Origin: an uncultured Chloroflexota bacterium
Lineage (GTDB): Bacteria > Chloroflexota > Anaerolineae > Aggregatilineales > Phototrophicaceae
DNA length: 7,421 nt
Direction of reading: 5' to 3'
Assembly (NCBI GenBank): GCA_903904765.1
Contig: CAIVEA010000046.1
Span: 1 to 7,421 of the forward strand
The first letter of the stretch is position 1. Each line of letters opens with the position of its first letter. This document shows positions 1 to 6,117 of this stretch, piece by piece. A program made the position numbers and the translations under genes. The notes beneath the pieces are model-generated. The model worked only from the letters and a program-made list of their open reading frames with translations. It was not told where the DNA came from and searched no databases.

Positions 1-389
1 ATGTGATAGGCGATACGTTCCTCAATCAGACGAAAATCGGGTGTGAGGCCGAAGGTTTCAGGCGATTCGGAGATGATGTCAAGCGCCAGCGCGTGGAGGG
101 TGCGTACTCTGACTCCAGCACTAGCGGTTGGGGTTTCGTATGAGTGCAGGGCGGCGTGTATCTGGTTACTCAAGGCGGCAGATGCGCTATTCGAGAAGGT
201 AACTACAAGGATTTCGCGACCTGCATGCAGGTCTTTTTTGGTGAGTTTGGAGGCCATTAAAGCGGCTAACTGAGCCAGCAACCATGTTTTGCCACTCCCC
301 GGAGCTGCGTGTACAGCGACGAGACCACCTTTGTATTGCATGAATTCATGTTGTGCTTCGCGGAATATGGGATGCAGTTCGGCGTTCAT
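1..389 (-). CDS. UvrD/AddA-like superfamily 1 DNA helicase, N-terminal part, cut by window edge
   Basis: The first 129 codons of a gene that runs off the left edge are visible. The translation shows the opening motifs of a UvrD/Rep/RecB-type helicase: a Q-motif-like segment around Gln13, a Walker A loop AAPGSGKT at residues 28-35, motif Ia at about 60-75 (ILVVTFSNSASAAL), and motif Ib at about 95-106 (VRTLHALALDII). These bind ATP and single-stranded DNA in the family, so the expected role is ATP-driven 3'-5' unwinding in repair, recombination or defence. The Walker B and C-terminal motifs lie outside the window, so subfamily and any fused nuclease are unknown. The ATG at 389-387 overlaps the TGA of the upstream gene (388-386) as ATGA. 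No Shine-Dalgarno sequence precedes it, which suggests translational coupling. The helicase call is firm; the role is inferred. Confidence 0.88.
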   Translation of the reverse strand, partial: MNAELHPIFREAQHEFMQYKGGLVAVHAAPGSGKTWLLAQLAALMASKLTKKDLHAGREILVVTFSNSASAALSNQIHAALHSYETPTASAGVRVRTLHALALDIISESPETFGLTPDFRLIEERIAYH

Positions 390-1330
390 GGCGTTTGTTC
401 GATTATGGGCAAACCCAAAGCGCGTATGGGCGCACTCCGTTCGGGGACAGCGAATGTTTTGCGGTTCGCAATCAAGTGAATGGCGCGAGATGACTTTTGG
501 ATGAGATGGTGGAGCAAATCGGCATTGGCGCGATGGCGTGACCAGATTGGATGGGTGCCGTCGAACCAGATTTGCTCATCGGTTGTGTAGTTCATATCTA
601 GGAAATTGTCCGGGCTGGTGACGAGAATACTCGCCGCGAATGCAAGCGGGAGGTCGGTAGTCCGAGGGGGTGCGCCGTTCGTAATGCTATGCAGGCAGGC
701 GAGCATGGAATTGGCTGGTGTTTCCTGTGCGATGCGGGTGATATCGAGTAAACCTATCGCCAGTGGGGTGCCGATTTGGGGGGAATATTCGGCTGTGAGA
801 CGTGAGATTTCGGCTAAAACGGATTCGGATGCATCGTCCAATTGAAGTTGTGATAGGGCGATTGCCAGTGCGATACAGCGGTCATAGTCGGCTTGAAGGG
901 GTTGCCCCATGCGTTGTTGGATGCGGGGAGGTAATTGGGAAAATGGTATCCACGAGGTCTCTTTGACCAGATGGTTAGCGACAATCTGGGCACGAATCGG
1001 GTCGCAACCGGGGATGGCGGTGTGGAGCATCTGCGCTATGCGGGCGGGTGTTAGCCGAAAGTCCGGTTGTCCTGCCAGAAGCAATGTCAGCAGCGCGGTT
1101 AGCTCAGGTTGCTGGTAGGTGGCGGGGACGGAGAGATCGAAGTGCCCCTCCATCCCGCTTTTCCGCAGAGCATCGTTGATTCGGAAAGCCAGTGCCTCCG
1201 AAAAAAAGGGGACAAGCAGCACTGAAGACGATTGCCGTTCTTTCATTCTCCCCAAGATGCGGATGGCGATTCGCAGCATGTGGGGAAGATTATCCGCTGG
1301 GTAGAACTGGAGAACTGTATTTGCCGTCAT
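386..1330 (-). CDS. Unrecognised 314-residue protein between an ATPase and a helicase gene; possible AddB/RecB-like non-catalytic part
   Basis: I do not recognise this protein with certainty. It is soluble, with no signal peptide or membrane segment, and rich in helix-forming Leu, Ala, Ile and Gln. Residues 35-60 (start SSSVLLVPFFSEALAFRI) and 70-104 (PELTALLTLLLAG, then LTPARIAQML) resemble the layout of AddB/RecB-like helicase second domains, where a strand giving access to a target is followed by a 'pE..aLl.lL' helix and a 'L....i..ll..p' segment. Residues 238-263 (VTSPDNFLDMN, then DEQIWFDGTHPIW) recall a 'Q-W/F-LD...W' stretch that I associate with such recombinase-type proteins; this is from memory, not a search. 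It has no Walker A, no recognisable PD-(D/E)XK nuclease core and no iron-sulfur cysteine cluster; the few cysteines (109, 152, 212) are scattered. Its ATG lies 15 bp after the ATPase stop with no clear Shine-Dalgarno sequence, and its TGA overlaps the helicase ATG. It is probably a partner of that helicase. Confidence 0.8.
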   Translation of the reverse strand: MTANTVLQFYPADNLPHMLRIAIRILGRMKERQSSSVLLVPFFSEALAFRINDALRKSGMEGHFDLSVPATYQQPELTALLTLLLAGQPDFRLTPARIAQMLHTAIPGCDPIRAQIVANHLVKETSWIPFSQLPPRIQQRMGQPLQADYDRCIALAIALSQLQLDDASESVLAEISRLTAEYSPQIGTPLAIGLLDITRIAQETPANSMLACLHSITNGAPPRTTDLPLAFAASILVTSPDNFLDMNYTTDEQIWFDGTHPIWSRHRANADLLHHLIQKSSRAIHLIANRKTFAVPERSAPIRALGLPIIEQTP

Positions 1331-1345
1331 GATTGCTACAGTCCG

Positions 1346-2494
1346 TTAGGTGTCGGTGTCCGGGTCGGATGCTAAGAACGCTCTGAAAACGGGCGGCTCA
1401 ATGGTAATACGGTTGTTTTCGATGGAGACGAGACGCTTTTGTTGCAGGATGGCGAAGGTTTGCTGCACATCGTAGCTGGTTGTATCCAGTTTAGGGCGGG
1501 GTTGCAAAAGCTCTTTAAGCATGGTGCGTTCGAGTTGCGTCAGGCTTAACCACAGAGTTCTACATTCGGTGCGAACCGAACGTTTAAGAGAAAGTTCTCG
1601 CGCTAGTTTTTCGCCGTCGGTGTGGATGGCGTTTTTATCGAGCGTTCCCATTGTGTCCAGTGCCCGGAAGCCGGAACGAATTAGCCCCGCATAGCCGCCT
1701 GTTGCCCATAGGATATAGCTCAGAACGGAAGGATCGTAGTTGCGGGCGTTGCGCTTGGCGAGGTCTTCAATCATGCGTTGCGCGTCTAGCGGATTGTAGG
1801 GGCCGACATATAGCAGATTATCCGTAAAGAGTTCGGTAAACGGCTCTATTGCTAAACTGTCTATGTCGAACTGATCTACGATATCAAGCAGCGGTGAACG
1901 GGTGAATGTGAGGAACGAAAGCTGTTTCTTGCTTGAATCGCGCAAGCCGCGTAGGGTCAAAAAGAACTTCACCGGCATTTGCTTGAGCATTTCCTCAAAC
2001 TCATCAAACATGAATACGATCTGAATGCCGCGCTTCATGAAGAGTTCTAGTCCAAACTCGAAATAGCGCAGCCCCATGTAGGCATATAGTGGGTTGTTGC
2101 CGTTTTGCAGGGCGTGATAAGTGTCGTAAAAGACCTGTGCATCCTCTTTGGGCAGGTTGTCGAAAGGATAGAATGCCAAGAATAGTCGATGCATAAGCAG
2201 TTCGTAGCCTGCCCAGCAGCGCACCTGTTCGCTGTCGGTCGCGCTGAGGTTGGGCAGAGGGCCGATCATGCTCGGATCAATGTTAATGGTTTTGAATATC
2301 TTTCCTTGAGCGACATCTGTCATATAAAATGACTGTACTGCTGGGTCGGAAAGGTGTTGAAGCAAATTTGATTTACCCACGCTCCCTACGCCGACTAGCG
2401 AGCAAGAATCGGATGCCCGCCAGCGTTCCATCACATACCCCACTTCCTGCTGGCGAAATTCCATTGGCTGTGAACGGGTTCGTGGTGAAGTCAT
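1346..2494 (-). CDS. STAND/AAA-type ATPase with C-terminal winged helix
   Basis: A 382-residue P-loop ATPase. The Walker A is GVGSVGKS at residues 35-42 and the Walker B is IVFMFDE at 159-165, with acidic residues continuing (FEE). A strand ending FLTFTRSPL at about 193-201 fits a sensor-1-like position. The TGGYAGLI stretch at 265-272 matches the 'GG.P..l' signature that follows the ATPase core in STAND and Orc/Cdc6-like proteins. Residues 316-374 look like a winged helix: LTQLERTMLKELL, then a recognition-helix-like segment, then a hairpin ending in IEPPVF. Such proteins act as nucleotide-dependent switches or loaders, often on DNA; the target here is unknown. The start at 2494 is preceded by AGGA and AAGG. 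An alternative ATG at codon 11 has no ribosome site. It is the first gene of a leftward operon with the 314-residue protein and the helicase, which points to DNA processing or defence. Confidence 0.88.
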   Translation of the reverse strand: MTSPRTRSQPMEFRQQEVGYVMERWRASDSCSLVGVGSVGKSNLLQHLSDPAVQSFYMTDVAQGKIFKTINIDPSMIGPLPNLSATDSEQVRCWAGYELLMHRLFLAFYPFDNLPKEDAQVFYDTYHALQNGNNPLYAYMGLRYFEFGLELFMKRGIQIVFMFDEFEEMLKQMPVKFFLTLRGLRDSSKKQLSFLTFTRSPLLDIVDQFDIDSLAIEPFTELFTDNLLYVGPYNPLDAQRMIEDLAKRNARNYDPSVLSYILWATGGYAGLIRSGFRALDTMGTLDKNAIHTDGEKLARELSLKRSVRTECRTLWLSLTQLERTMLKELLQPRPKLDTTSYDVQQTFAILQQKRLVSIENNRITIEPPVFRAFLASDPDTDT

Positions 2495-2563
2495 CCTTAC
2501 TATTCCTGTCTGAATATATGCGGTTACGCAATTTTAATCATCTCTCACAACGATTTGATCTGC

Positions 2564-2570
2564 AAGAGGG
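2564..2570 (+). promoter_or_regulatory. Shine-Dalgarno sequence of the YhhQ gene
   Basis: AAGAGGG lies 6 bases before the ATG at 2577 and fixes that start. A CTCT at 2542-2545 could pair weakly with it, but the helix is too short to claim regulation. No convincing promoter for either divergent gene stands out in the 82-bp gap 2495-2576: TATATT on the minus strand and TTTAAT on the plus strand are candidate -10 boxes with poor -35 partners. Confidence 0.65.
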
Positions 2571-2576
2571 TGCTGG

Positions 2577-3281
2577 ATGAAAGCTTATCGCTATTTTGAT
2601 CTTGTAATGGCTTTATTTGTCACTGTTCTACTGTTGAGCAACCTGCTTAGTAGTGCGAAAATCATTGATTCGGGGATGAGTATAGGCACATTTCGACTGT
2701 CATTTGATGCGGGGACGCTGGTGTTCCCTATATCGTATATCTTTGGTGATGTGCTGACTGAGGTCTATGGCTATAAACGTTCGCGACGGGTGATCTGGAG
2801 TGGTTTCGCGGCTTCGGCACTCATGGGGTTTTTCGTGTGGTTGGCAGGTGTATTGCCGGGGGAGGCCGACTGGTTGCAACGGGTGGGGCAGGGCACTTAT
2901 GATCTTGTGCTGGGCGGGGTGAGTGGGCTGGTGGTCGCCAGTTTACTGGCCTACCTTGCGGGAGAGTTCGCCAATAGCTATGTCCTTGCCAAGATGAAGA
3001 TTCTGACCAATGGGCGCTGGTTGTGGACGCGCACGATTGGCAGCACGATTGTGGGGCAGATATTCGATACGCTGATCTTCTTCTCGGTGGCAACCATGCT
3101 AGGCGTGTTTCCGGTTGATTTGCTACCATCTTTGATGGTGACGAATTACATCCTCAAGGTGGGAATTGAGGCGCTGTTTACGCCATTTACGCTGATGATT
3201 GTGCAGGCTCTGAAACGAGCTGAGAATGAGGATTATTATGACTATGATACGAAGTTCACGCCATTTACGCTGGATGTGTAG
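2577..3281 (+). CDS. yhhQ: Queuosine precursor transporter, YhhQ/DUF165 family
   Basis: A 234-residue inner-membrane protein of the YhhQ (VUT_1) family. It imports 7-deazaguanine precursors such as preQ0 or preQ1 for making queuosine in tRNA. About six hydrophobic segments are visible, near residues 8-28, 44-60, 71-93, 109-130, 153-178 and 182-212. Family motifs are present: PISYIFGDVLTEVYGYKRSR at 51-70, GEFANSYVLAKMK at 129-141, and RTIGSTIVGQIFDTLIFF at 152-169. The acidic, tyrosine-rich tail (DYYDYDTKFTPF) is also typical of the family. The length is normal. A Shine-Dalgarno AAGAGGG precedes the start. The gene stands alone, divergent from the ATPase operon, and no queuosine synthesis gene or preQ1 riboswitch is seen nearby. 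Precursor specificity cannot be read from sequence. Confidence 0.92.
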   Translation: MKAYRYFDLVMALFVTVLLLSNLLSSAKIIDSGMSIGTFRLSFDAGTLVFPISYIFGDVLTEVYGYKRSRRVIWSGFAASALMGFFVWLAGVLPGEADWLQRVGQGTYDLVLGGVSGLVVASLLAYLAGEFANSYVLAKMKILTNGRWLWTRTIGSTIVGQIFDTLIFFSVATMLGVFPVDLLPSLMVTNYILKVGIEALFTPFTLMIVQALKRAENEDYYDYDTKFTPFTLDV

Positions 3282-3293
3282 GGTTGTAGATGC

Positions 3294-3322
3294 TTGTGGT
3301 TCGACGCGGCAACCGCTACAAT
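3294..3322 (+). promoter_or_regulatory. Probable sigma-70-type promoter of the 104-residue gene
   Basis: A -35 box TTGTGG (3294-3299) is separated by exactly 17 bp from a -10 box TACAAT (3317-3322), which matches 5 of 6 consensus bases. Transcription would start near 3329, giving a leader of about 42 nt before the ATG at 3371. The element lies in the 89-bp gap after the YhhQ gene. The -35 match is only the TTG core, so this is a moderate call. Confidence 0.45.
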
Positions 3323-3370
3323 ATTCGCTCATTGATAAGCGTTCAATTTAGACCAGAGGGTAGGTAGTCT

Positions 3371-3685
3371 ATGAGCAGCCCATCGGTTCAAGCGTTACGC
3401 GAAAAACGCGATGCAAAGGCTATTCCGCACTTAGAACAGTATGCGCCGGTGTGGATTGTGGATGAGAAAATCATCACTGAAGATTCGGCGATTCAGTTTA
3501 GTGCTGTGTTCCAGCATCCCGAATACGGATGGGTGAATCGGCGCTATCGTTATGATGGGTTTAATAACGTCTTGTATCATAAGGGGCAGGTGGCGTTGGC
3601 TGAAAGCGAAGCCCTGCGGATTCAGGAAAGCGATCCCTATATCGCGGTTCTCGTGACGGATATTCCGAACGCCTACGGCGGCTAA
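3371..3685 (+). CDS. Hypothetical protein of 104 residues, function unknown
   Basis: I do not recognise this protein. It is small, soluble and highly charged, with no signal peptide, membrane segment or cysteine. The first 20 residues look helical and basic (ALREKRDAKAIPHLEQ). Residues 26-75 are rich in aromatic and beta-forming residues (WIVDEKIITEDSAIQF, then GWVNRRYRYDGFNNVLYH). The end (ESDPYIAVLVTDIPNAYGG) looks like one more strand and a turn. This would fit a compact alpha/beta fold but points to no activity. Translation is supported by AGAGGG at 3355-3360 and AGG at 3362-3364 before the ATG, and by a plausible promoter at 3294-3322. The neighbouring YhhQ gene is 89 bp upstream on the same strand. 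The TAA at 3683-3685 overlaps the TAG of the convergent glycosyltransferase. Confidence 0.78.
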   Translation: MSSPSVQALREKRDAKAIPHLEQYAPVWIVDEKIITEDSAIQFSAVFQHPEYGWVNRRYRYDGFNNVLYHKGQVALAESEALRIQESDPYIAVLVTDIPNAYGG

Positions 3686-4938
3686 TTCCCCGCGTTTCTA
3701 TTCTCCTGTACTGATTCAAAGACTTGCAACACCTGGTCAGCTATGGTTGACCAGGTGTAGTGCTGCGCCACTTCTACTGCTTTCTGGCGCATGGTTTCGA
3801 CCATTGGCGGATTATCGAGCATCCGAAGAATGCGATCTGCCAGTTGGGACGGTTCCCGCACGGGCACGAGGAATCCTGTCACACCGTCTTTGACGAGATA
3901 GGCTAATCCGCCAATGTGGGATGCGATCACAGGCGTTCCAGAGGCCATCGCTTCTAAGGCGACCATGCCGAAGGATTCATACTCTGAGGGCATGATGACT
4001 GCGAGGGCGGCGGCGTAATAGCTTCGTAGTTCGGTTTGATCTTTTGCCCCCACAAATTGCGTGAGATCATGGACACCGAAATAGTTGGCGACCTGTTGGA
4101 GATGTTGTAGTTCTGTATCGGCAGGGTTTTGCGGATTGCCGCCCACAATGATGAGCCGAGTTTGTTGAATGCGCTGAGGGCTTTTCTGCCGGGCGATGTG
4201 CATAGCTTCCAGAATGCTATCCACCGCTTTGAGGGGTTCTATACGCCCTACAAAGAGCAGTATTTGAATATCATCAGGCAGACCGAGGGAAAGTCGCGCA
4301 TCATGAGCCGAGGCGGGATGAAAGCGTTCGGGGTTTACACCGGGGGAGATGACTTCGATTTTGCGGCGGTCAGCGCGGTACAACCAGAGCATTTGGGCAT
4401 GTTCGGCTGGGGTGGCTGCAATCACGCGATCTGCCCATTGCATAATGCGTGTTTCGGTGAGGGCGCGTTGATCTGTTGTTACCGGGGCGCTGTCGCCGGT
4501 AACGATACGGTTTTTCATGTAGCCTAGCGTGTGGAACATTTGCACAAAAGGGGTATTCCATTTCGCTTTGAGTTGCTGCGCGACCCATCCACTGAGCCAA
4601 TAGTGACTGTAGATGACATTGTATGTTTGATTCTCGCGGGCTGCGAATTCTAGTACGCCCGTTGTAAATTCCGGCAGATGCGGGAAAACCTGATCGGGTA
4701 AGATGGGGACAGGTGCGCCTGCGGGAATGTTGATAACCCGTATATTTGCACTGAGTCGTGTGTCTATAGTTGGGTCGGCGGGATGCGTTTGACGGGTGTA
4801 AATATCAATATGCAGCCCCCGCTGAGCCAATTCTTGGGCAAGCTCGCGGATATAGACATTCATACCGCCCGTTTTTGAGCCACCCAATTCGGCAATCGGA
4901 CTGGTATGTACCGAGAGCATTGCGATGTGCGACAGCAT
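3682..4938 (-). CDS. GT4-family glycosyltransferase, MshA-like
   Basis: A 418-residue retaining glycosyltransferase of GT-B fold, family GT4, predicted to be cytoplasmic or membrane-associated. The N-terminal acceptor domain opens with MLSVHTSP (7-14) and GGMNVYIREL (24-33), the pattern of MshA and sucrose-phosphate-synthase-like enzymes. YSHYWLSGW (110-118) and the FHTLGYMKN stretch (135-143) also fit. The nucleotide-sugar domain has SPGVNPERF (198-206), FVGRIEPLK (229-237; Arg and Lys contact the donor phosphates in this family), and the EX7E motif from Glu321 to Glu329 (ESFGMVALE), followed by GTPVIASHIGG. The donor is a UDP- or similar activated sugar; the acceptor cannot be deduced. MshA itself starts mycothiol synthesis, but no other mycothiol gene is visible, so a glycolipid or polysaccharide role is equally likely. 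The start has AGGA 8 bases upstream. It follows the acyltransferase gene by 8 bp, so they are co-transcribed. Confidence 0.92.
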   Translation of the reverse strand: MLSHIAMLSVHTSPIAELGGSKTGGMNVYIRELAQELAQRGLHIDIYTRQTHPADPTIDTRLSANIRVINIPAGAPVPILPDQVFPHLPEFTTGVLEFAARENQTYNVIYSHYWLSGWVAQQLKAKWNTPFVQMFHTLGYMKNRIVTGDSAPVTTDQRALTETRIMQWADRVIAATPAEHAQMLWLYRADRRKIEVISPGVNPERFHPASAHDARLSLGLPDDIQILLFVGRIEPLKAVDSILEAMHIARQKSPQRIQQTRLIIVGGNPQNPADTELQHLQQVANYFGVHDLTQFVGAKDQTELRSYYAAALAVIMPSEYESFGMVALEAMASGTPVIASHIGGLAYLVKDGVTGFLVPVREPSQLADRILRMLDNPPMVETMRQKAVEVAQHYTWSTIADQVLQVFESVQENRNAGN

Positions 4939-4946
4939 TGCGCTTC

Positions 4947-5969
4947 CTACGAGGATGCAAGCTGAGCGCGGAGCATGTAGACGTGCGTATCCTGCCCGCC
5001 CATGCGGTATTTGTAGATTTCGTTGCCACGCAGGAAATCGAACACCTTAAATTCGTGTTCAATGGCGTAGCGAATGTTGTGTGCCAGCAGTACGATGCCG
5101 GGGCTGAGATTGCTATATAGGTCGACGCGCAAGCCAGAGTTATAGACCAGAATAGTGTTCTGGTAGACGAAGTTCATGTAGGTGGCAGCGGGTTGACCGT
5201 TGACCGTGAGGAAGCTCAGTTGAAGCCAACCGCGCTCGAATAGGACTGGCACGACATTTTTGAAGAAGGTTAGGTTCTGGACATCTTGCAGGAATTGGGC
5301 TTTTTCGACCTGGCTGGAAGCCATCAAGCCGAGGAATTGTTCCACTTCCGTTTGCAGGTTGTGTTCATGCCCGACAATATACCACTCTACGCGCTCATCA
5401 ACACCTTCGGCACGGCGTATTTTGCGGCGCACCTCATGGCGCTGTTTTTTGTCAAGCGTTTCGAGATAGGCTTCCCAGTCTGAGGGCAGGTGAATGATGG
5501 GACAGACTTCCTGTTCTTTGATAGTGACCGTAAATCCCTGCTGACGGAGCGCATCCGGGAATTGCAGGTAGCCAAGTGAATCTTGAGGTAGATTGCAGAG
5601 GTCAATTACATCGAAAATGTCGCGGTGCTGGGCGGCATAGGTGGTGAAGGCCTCGAAAACGACTTGCGTATGTTCGCGGTCAGCGATCAGGTCAAGATAA
5701 TCGGTGACTTCGACGCAACCGATACTTCGAACAACGCGCCCGTGCTGCGGGTGTTGCTCGATGAACCAAGGGGCTATGCCAATTAGGTTATCGGATTCAT
5801 CACGACAGGTAATGACCCATAATGTTCCTGGTCGGTATGATTGCCACCAAATGGACTGCCATTCCCACGTACTAAAAATGCGGTTAGCAGAACTGCGGTT
5901 GAGTAGATCATTCCATTCATCACGCAGGTCTTGGAATACCGTTTCTTGCGTGTACGCCGTTAATTTCAC
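4947..5969 (-). CDS. GNAT/FemAB-like acyltransferase, CelD/BioF2 type
   Basis: A 340-residue protein of the 'BioF2-like' or CelD-type acetyltransferase family, made of two GNAT-like halves and related to FemAB. The N-terminal half has FSTWEWQSIWWQSY (32-45), the family's 'sP.W...W...' entry, then a strand pair and LIGIAPWF (62-69). The C-terminal half has LDKKQRHEVRRKIRRAE (172-188), the basic helix typical of the family, and ends with VFDFLRGNEIYKYRMGG (309-325), matching the 'FDFLrGdE.YK' signature. Members acylate or otherwise modify sugars and amino groups in polysaccharide or cell-envelope synthesis. The start is GTG at 5969-5967; no ATG, GTG or TTG lies in frame upstream before a stop at 6038-6036. 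The ribosome site is weak (AAAGG, about 12 bases upstream). It is the first gene of an operon with the MshA-like glycosyltransferase, suggesting a shared glycan or glycolipid product. Confidence 0.87.
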   Translation of the reverse strand: MKLTAYTQETVFQDLRDEWNDLLNRSSANRIFSTWEWQSIWWQSYRPGTLWVITCRDESDNLIGIAPWFIEQHPQHGRVVRSIGCVEVTDYLDLIADREHTQVVFEAFTTYAAQHRDIFDVIDLCNLPQDSLGYLQFPDALRQQGFTVTIKEQEVCPIIHLPSDWEAYLETLDKKQRHEVRRKIRRAEGVDERVEWYIVGHEHNLQTEVEQFLGLMASSQVEKAQFLQDVQNLTFFKNVVPVLFERGWLQLSFLTVNGQPAATYMNFVYQNTILVYNSGLRVDLYSNLSPGIVLLAHNIRYAIEHEFKVFDFLRGNEIYKYRMGGQDTHVYMLRAQLASS

Positions 5970-6011
5970 GAGTGCAATTGCCTTTGGTGGGATAGGAGAA
6001 TGATTGCTGTC

Positions 6012-6041
6012 AGTATAGCGGGGTGAACGTGAGAATCACAA
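6012..6041 (-). promoter_or_regulatory. Promoter of the acyltransferase-glycosyltransferase operon
   Basis: On the minus strand, TTGTGA (6041-6036, 4 of 6 consensus) is followed after 18 bp by TATACT (6017-6012, 5 of 6). The predicted start of transcription is near 6005, giving a leader of about 36 nt before the GTG at 5969. It lies just downstream of the terminator of the ABC ATPase gene, as expected for a separate unit. Confidence 0.6.
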
Positions 6042-6054
6042 TAGATGTCTATTG
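6039..6054. promoter_or_regulatory. Candidate operator: 16-bp inverted repeat at the -35 box
   Basis: CAATAGA and TCTATTG form perfect 7-bp arms around a 2-bp centre (TG). The repeat overlaps the -35 box of the operon promoter by 3 bases. Its size and place fit the binding site of a dimeric repressor or activator. No regulator gene is nearby, so the identity of the factor is unknown. It could be a chance palindrome. Confidence 0.35.
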
Positions 6055-6065
6055 GAATTGGCATC

Positions 6066-6092
6066 AAAAAGCCGCCCCGAGGGACGGCTTTT
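6066..6092 (-). terminator. Rho-independent terminator of the ABC ATPase gene
   Basis: On the minus strand the RNA forms a GC-rich stem. GCCGUCC pairs with GGGCGGC through one U-G wobble, with a short loop, flanked by an A-run on one side and a run of five U on the other. It begins about 25 bases after the TAA at 6120-6118. The A/T flanks make it partly bidirectional, but no plus-strand gene ends here. Confidence 0.88.
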
Positions 6093-6117
6093 GAGTGAAC
6101 TGTTATCAACAGGAGGC

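Noticed and set aside
43..504. Two plus-strand open frames at the left edge
   Set aside because: Both are shadows of the helicase and 314-residue genes on the minus strand, whose motifs are clear (helicase) or whose frame is continuous and coupled.
386..1330. Calling the 314-residue protein AddB
   Set aside because: It is far shorter than AddB and lacks the nuclease motif and iron-sulfur cysteines. The resemblance is only a weak impression.
2495..2576. preQ1 riboswitch upstream of the YhhQ gene
   Set aside because: The gap is short and has no preQ1-like stem with an A-rich tail. A CTCT to AGAG pairing with the ribosome site is only 4 bp.
3178..3272. 15-bp direct repeat (ACGCCATTTACGCTG) twice near the end of the YhhQ gene, 78 bp apart
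   Set aside because: Both copies encode the residues TPFTL at places that fit normal family sequence, including the typical acidic tail, so a recent duplication is not needed to explain it.
3284..3321. Hairpin after the YhhQ gene (TTGTA with TACAA, and GTGGTT with AACCGC)
   Set aside because: The stem is broken and no T-run follows, so it is not a convincing terminator. The bases also serve as the promoter of the next gene.
4129..4527. 132-codon open frame on the plus strand
   Set aside because: It is antisense to the glycosyltransferase. Its composition is that of a shadow frame and it has no support of its own.
3682..4938. Naming the glycosyltransferase mshA
   Set aside because: The motifs are MshA-like, but many GT4 enzymes of other function share them and no mycothiol partner gene is visible.
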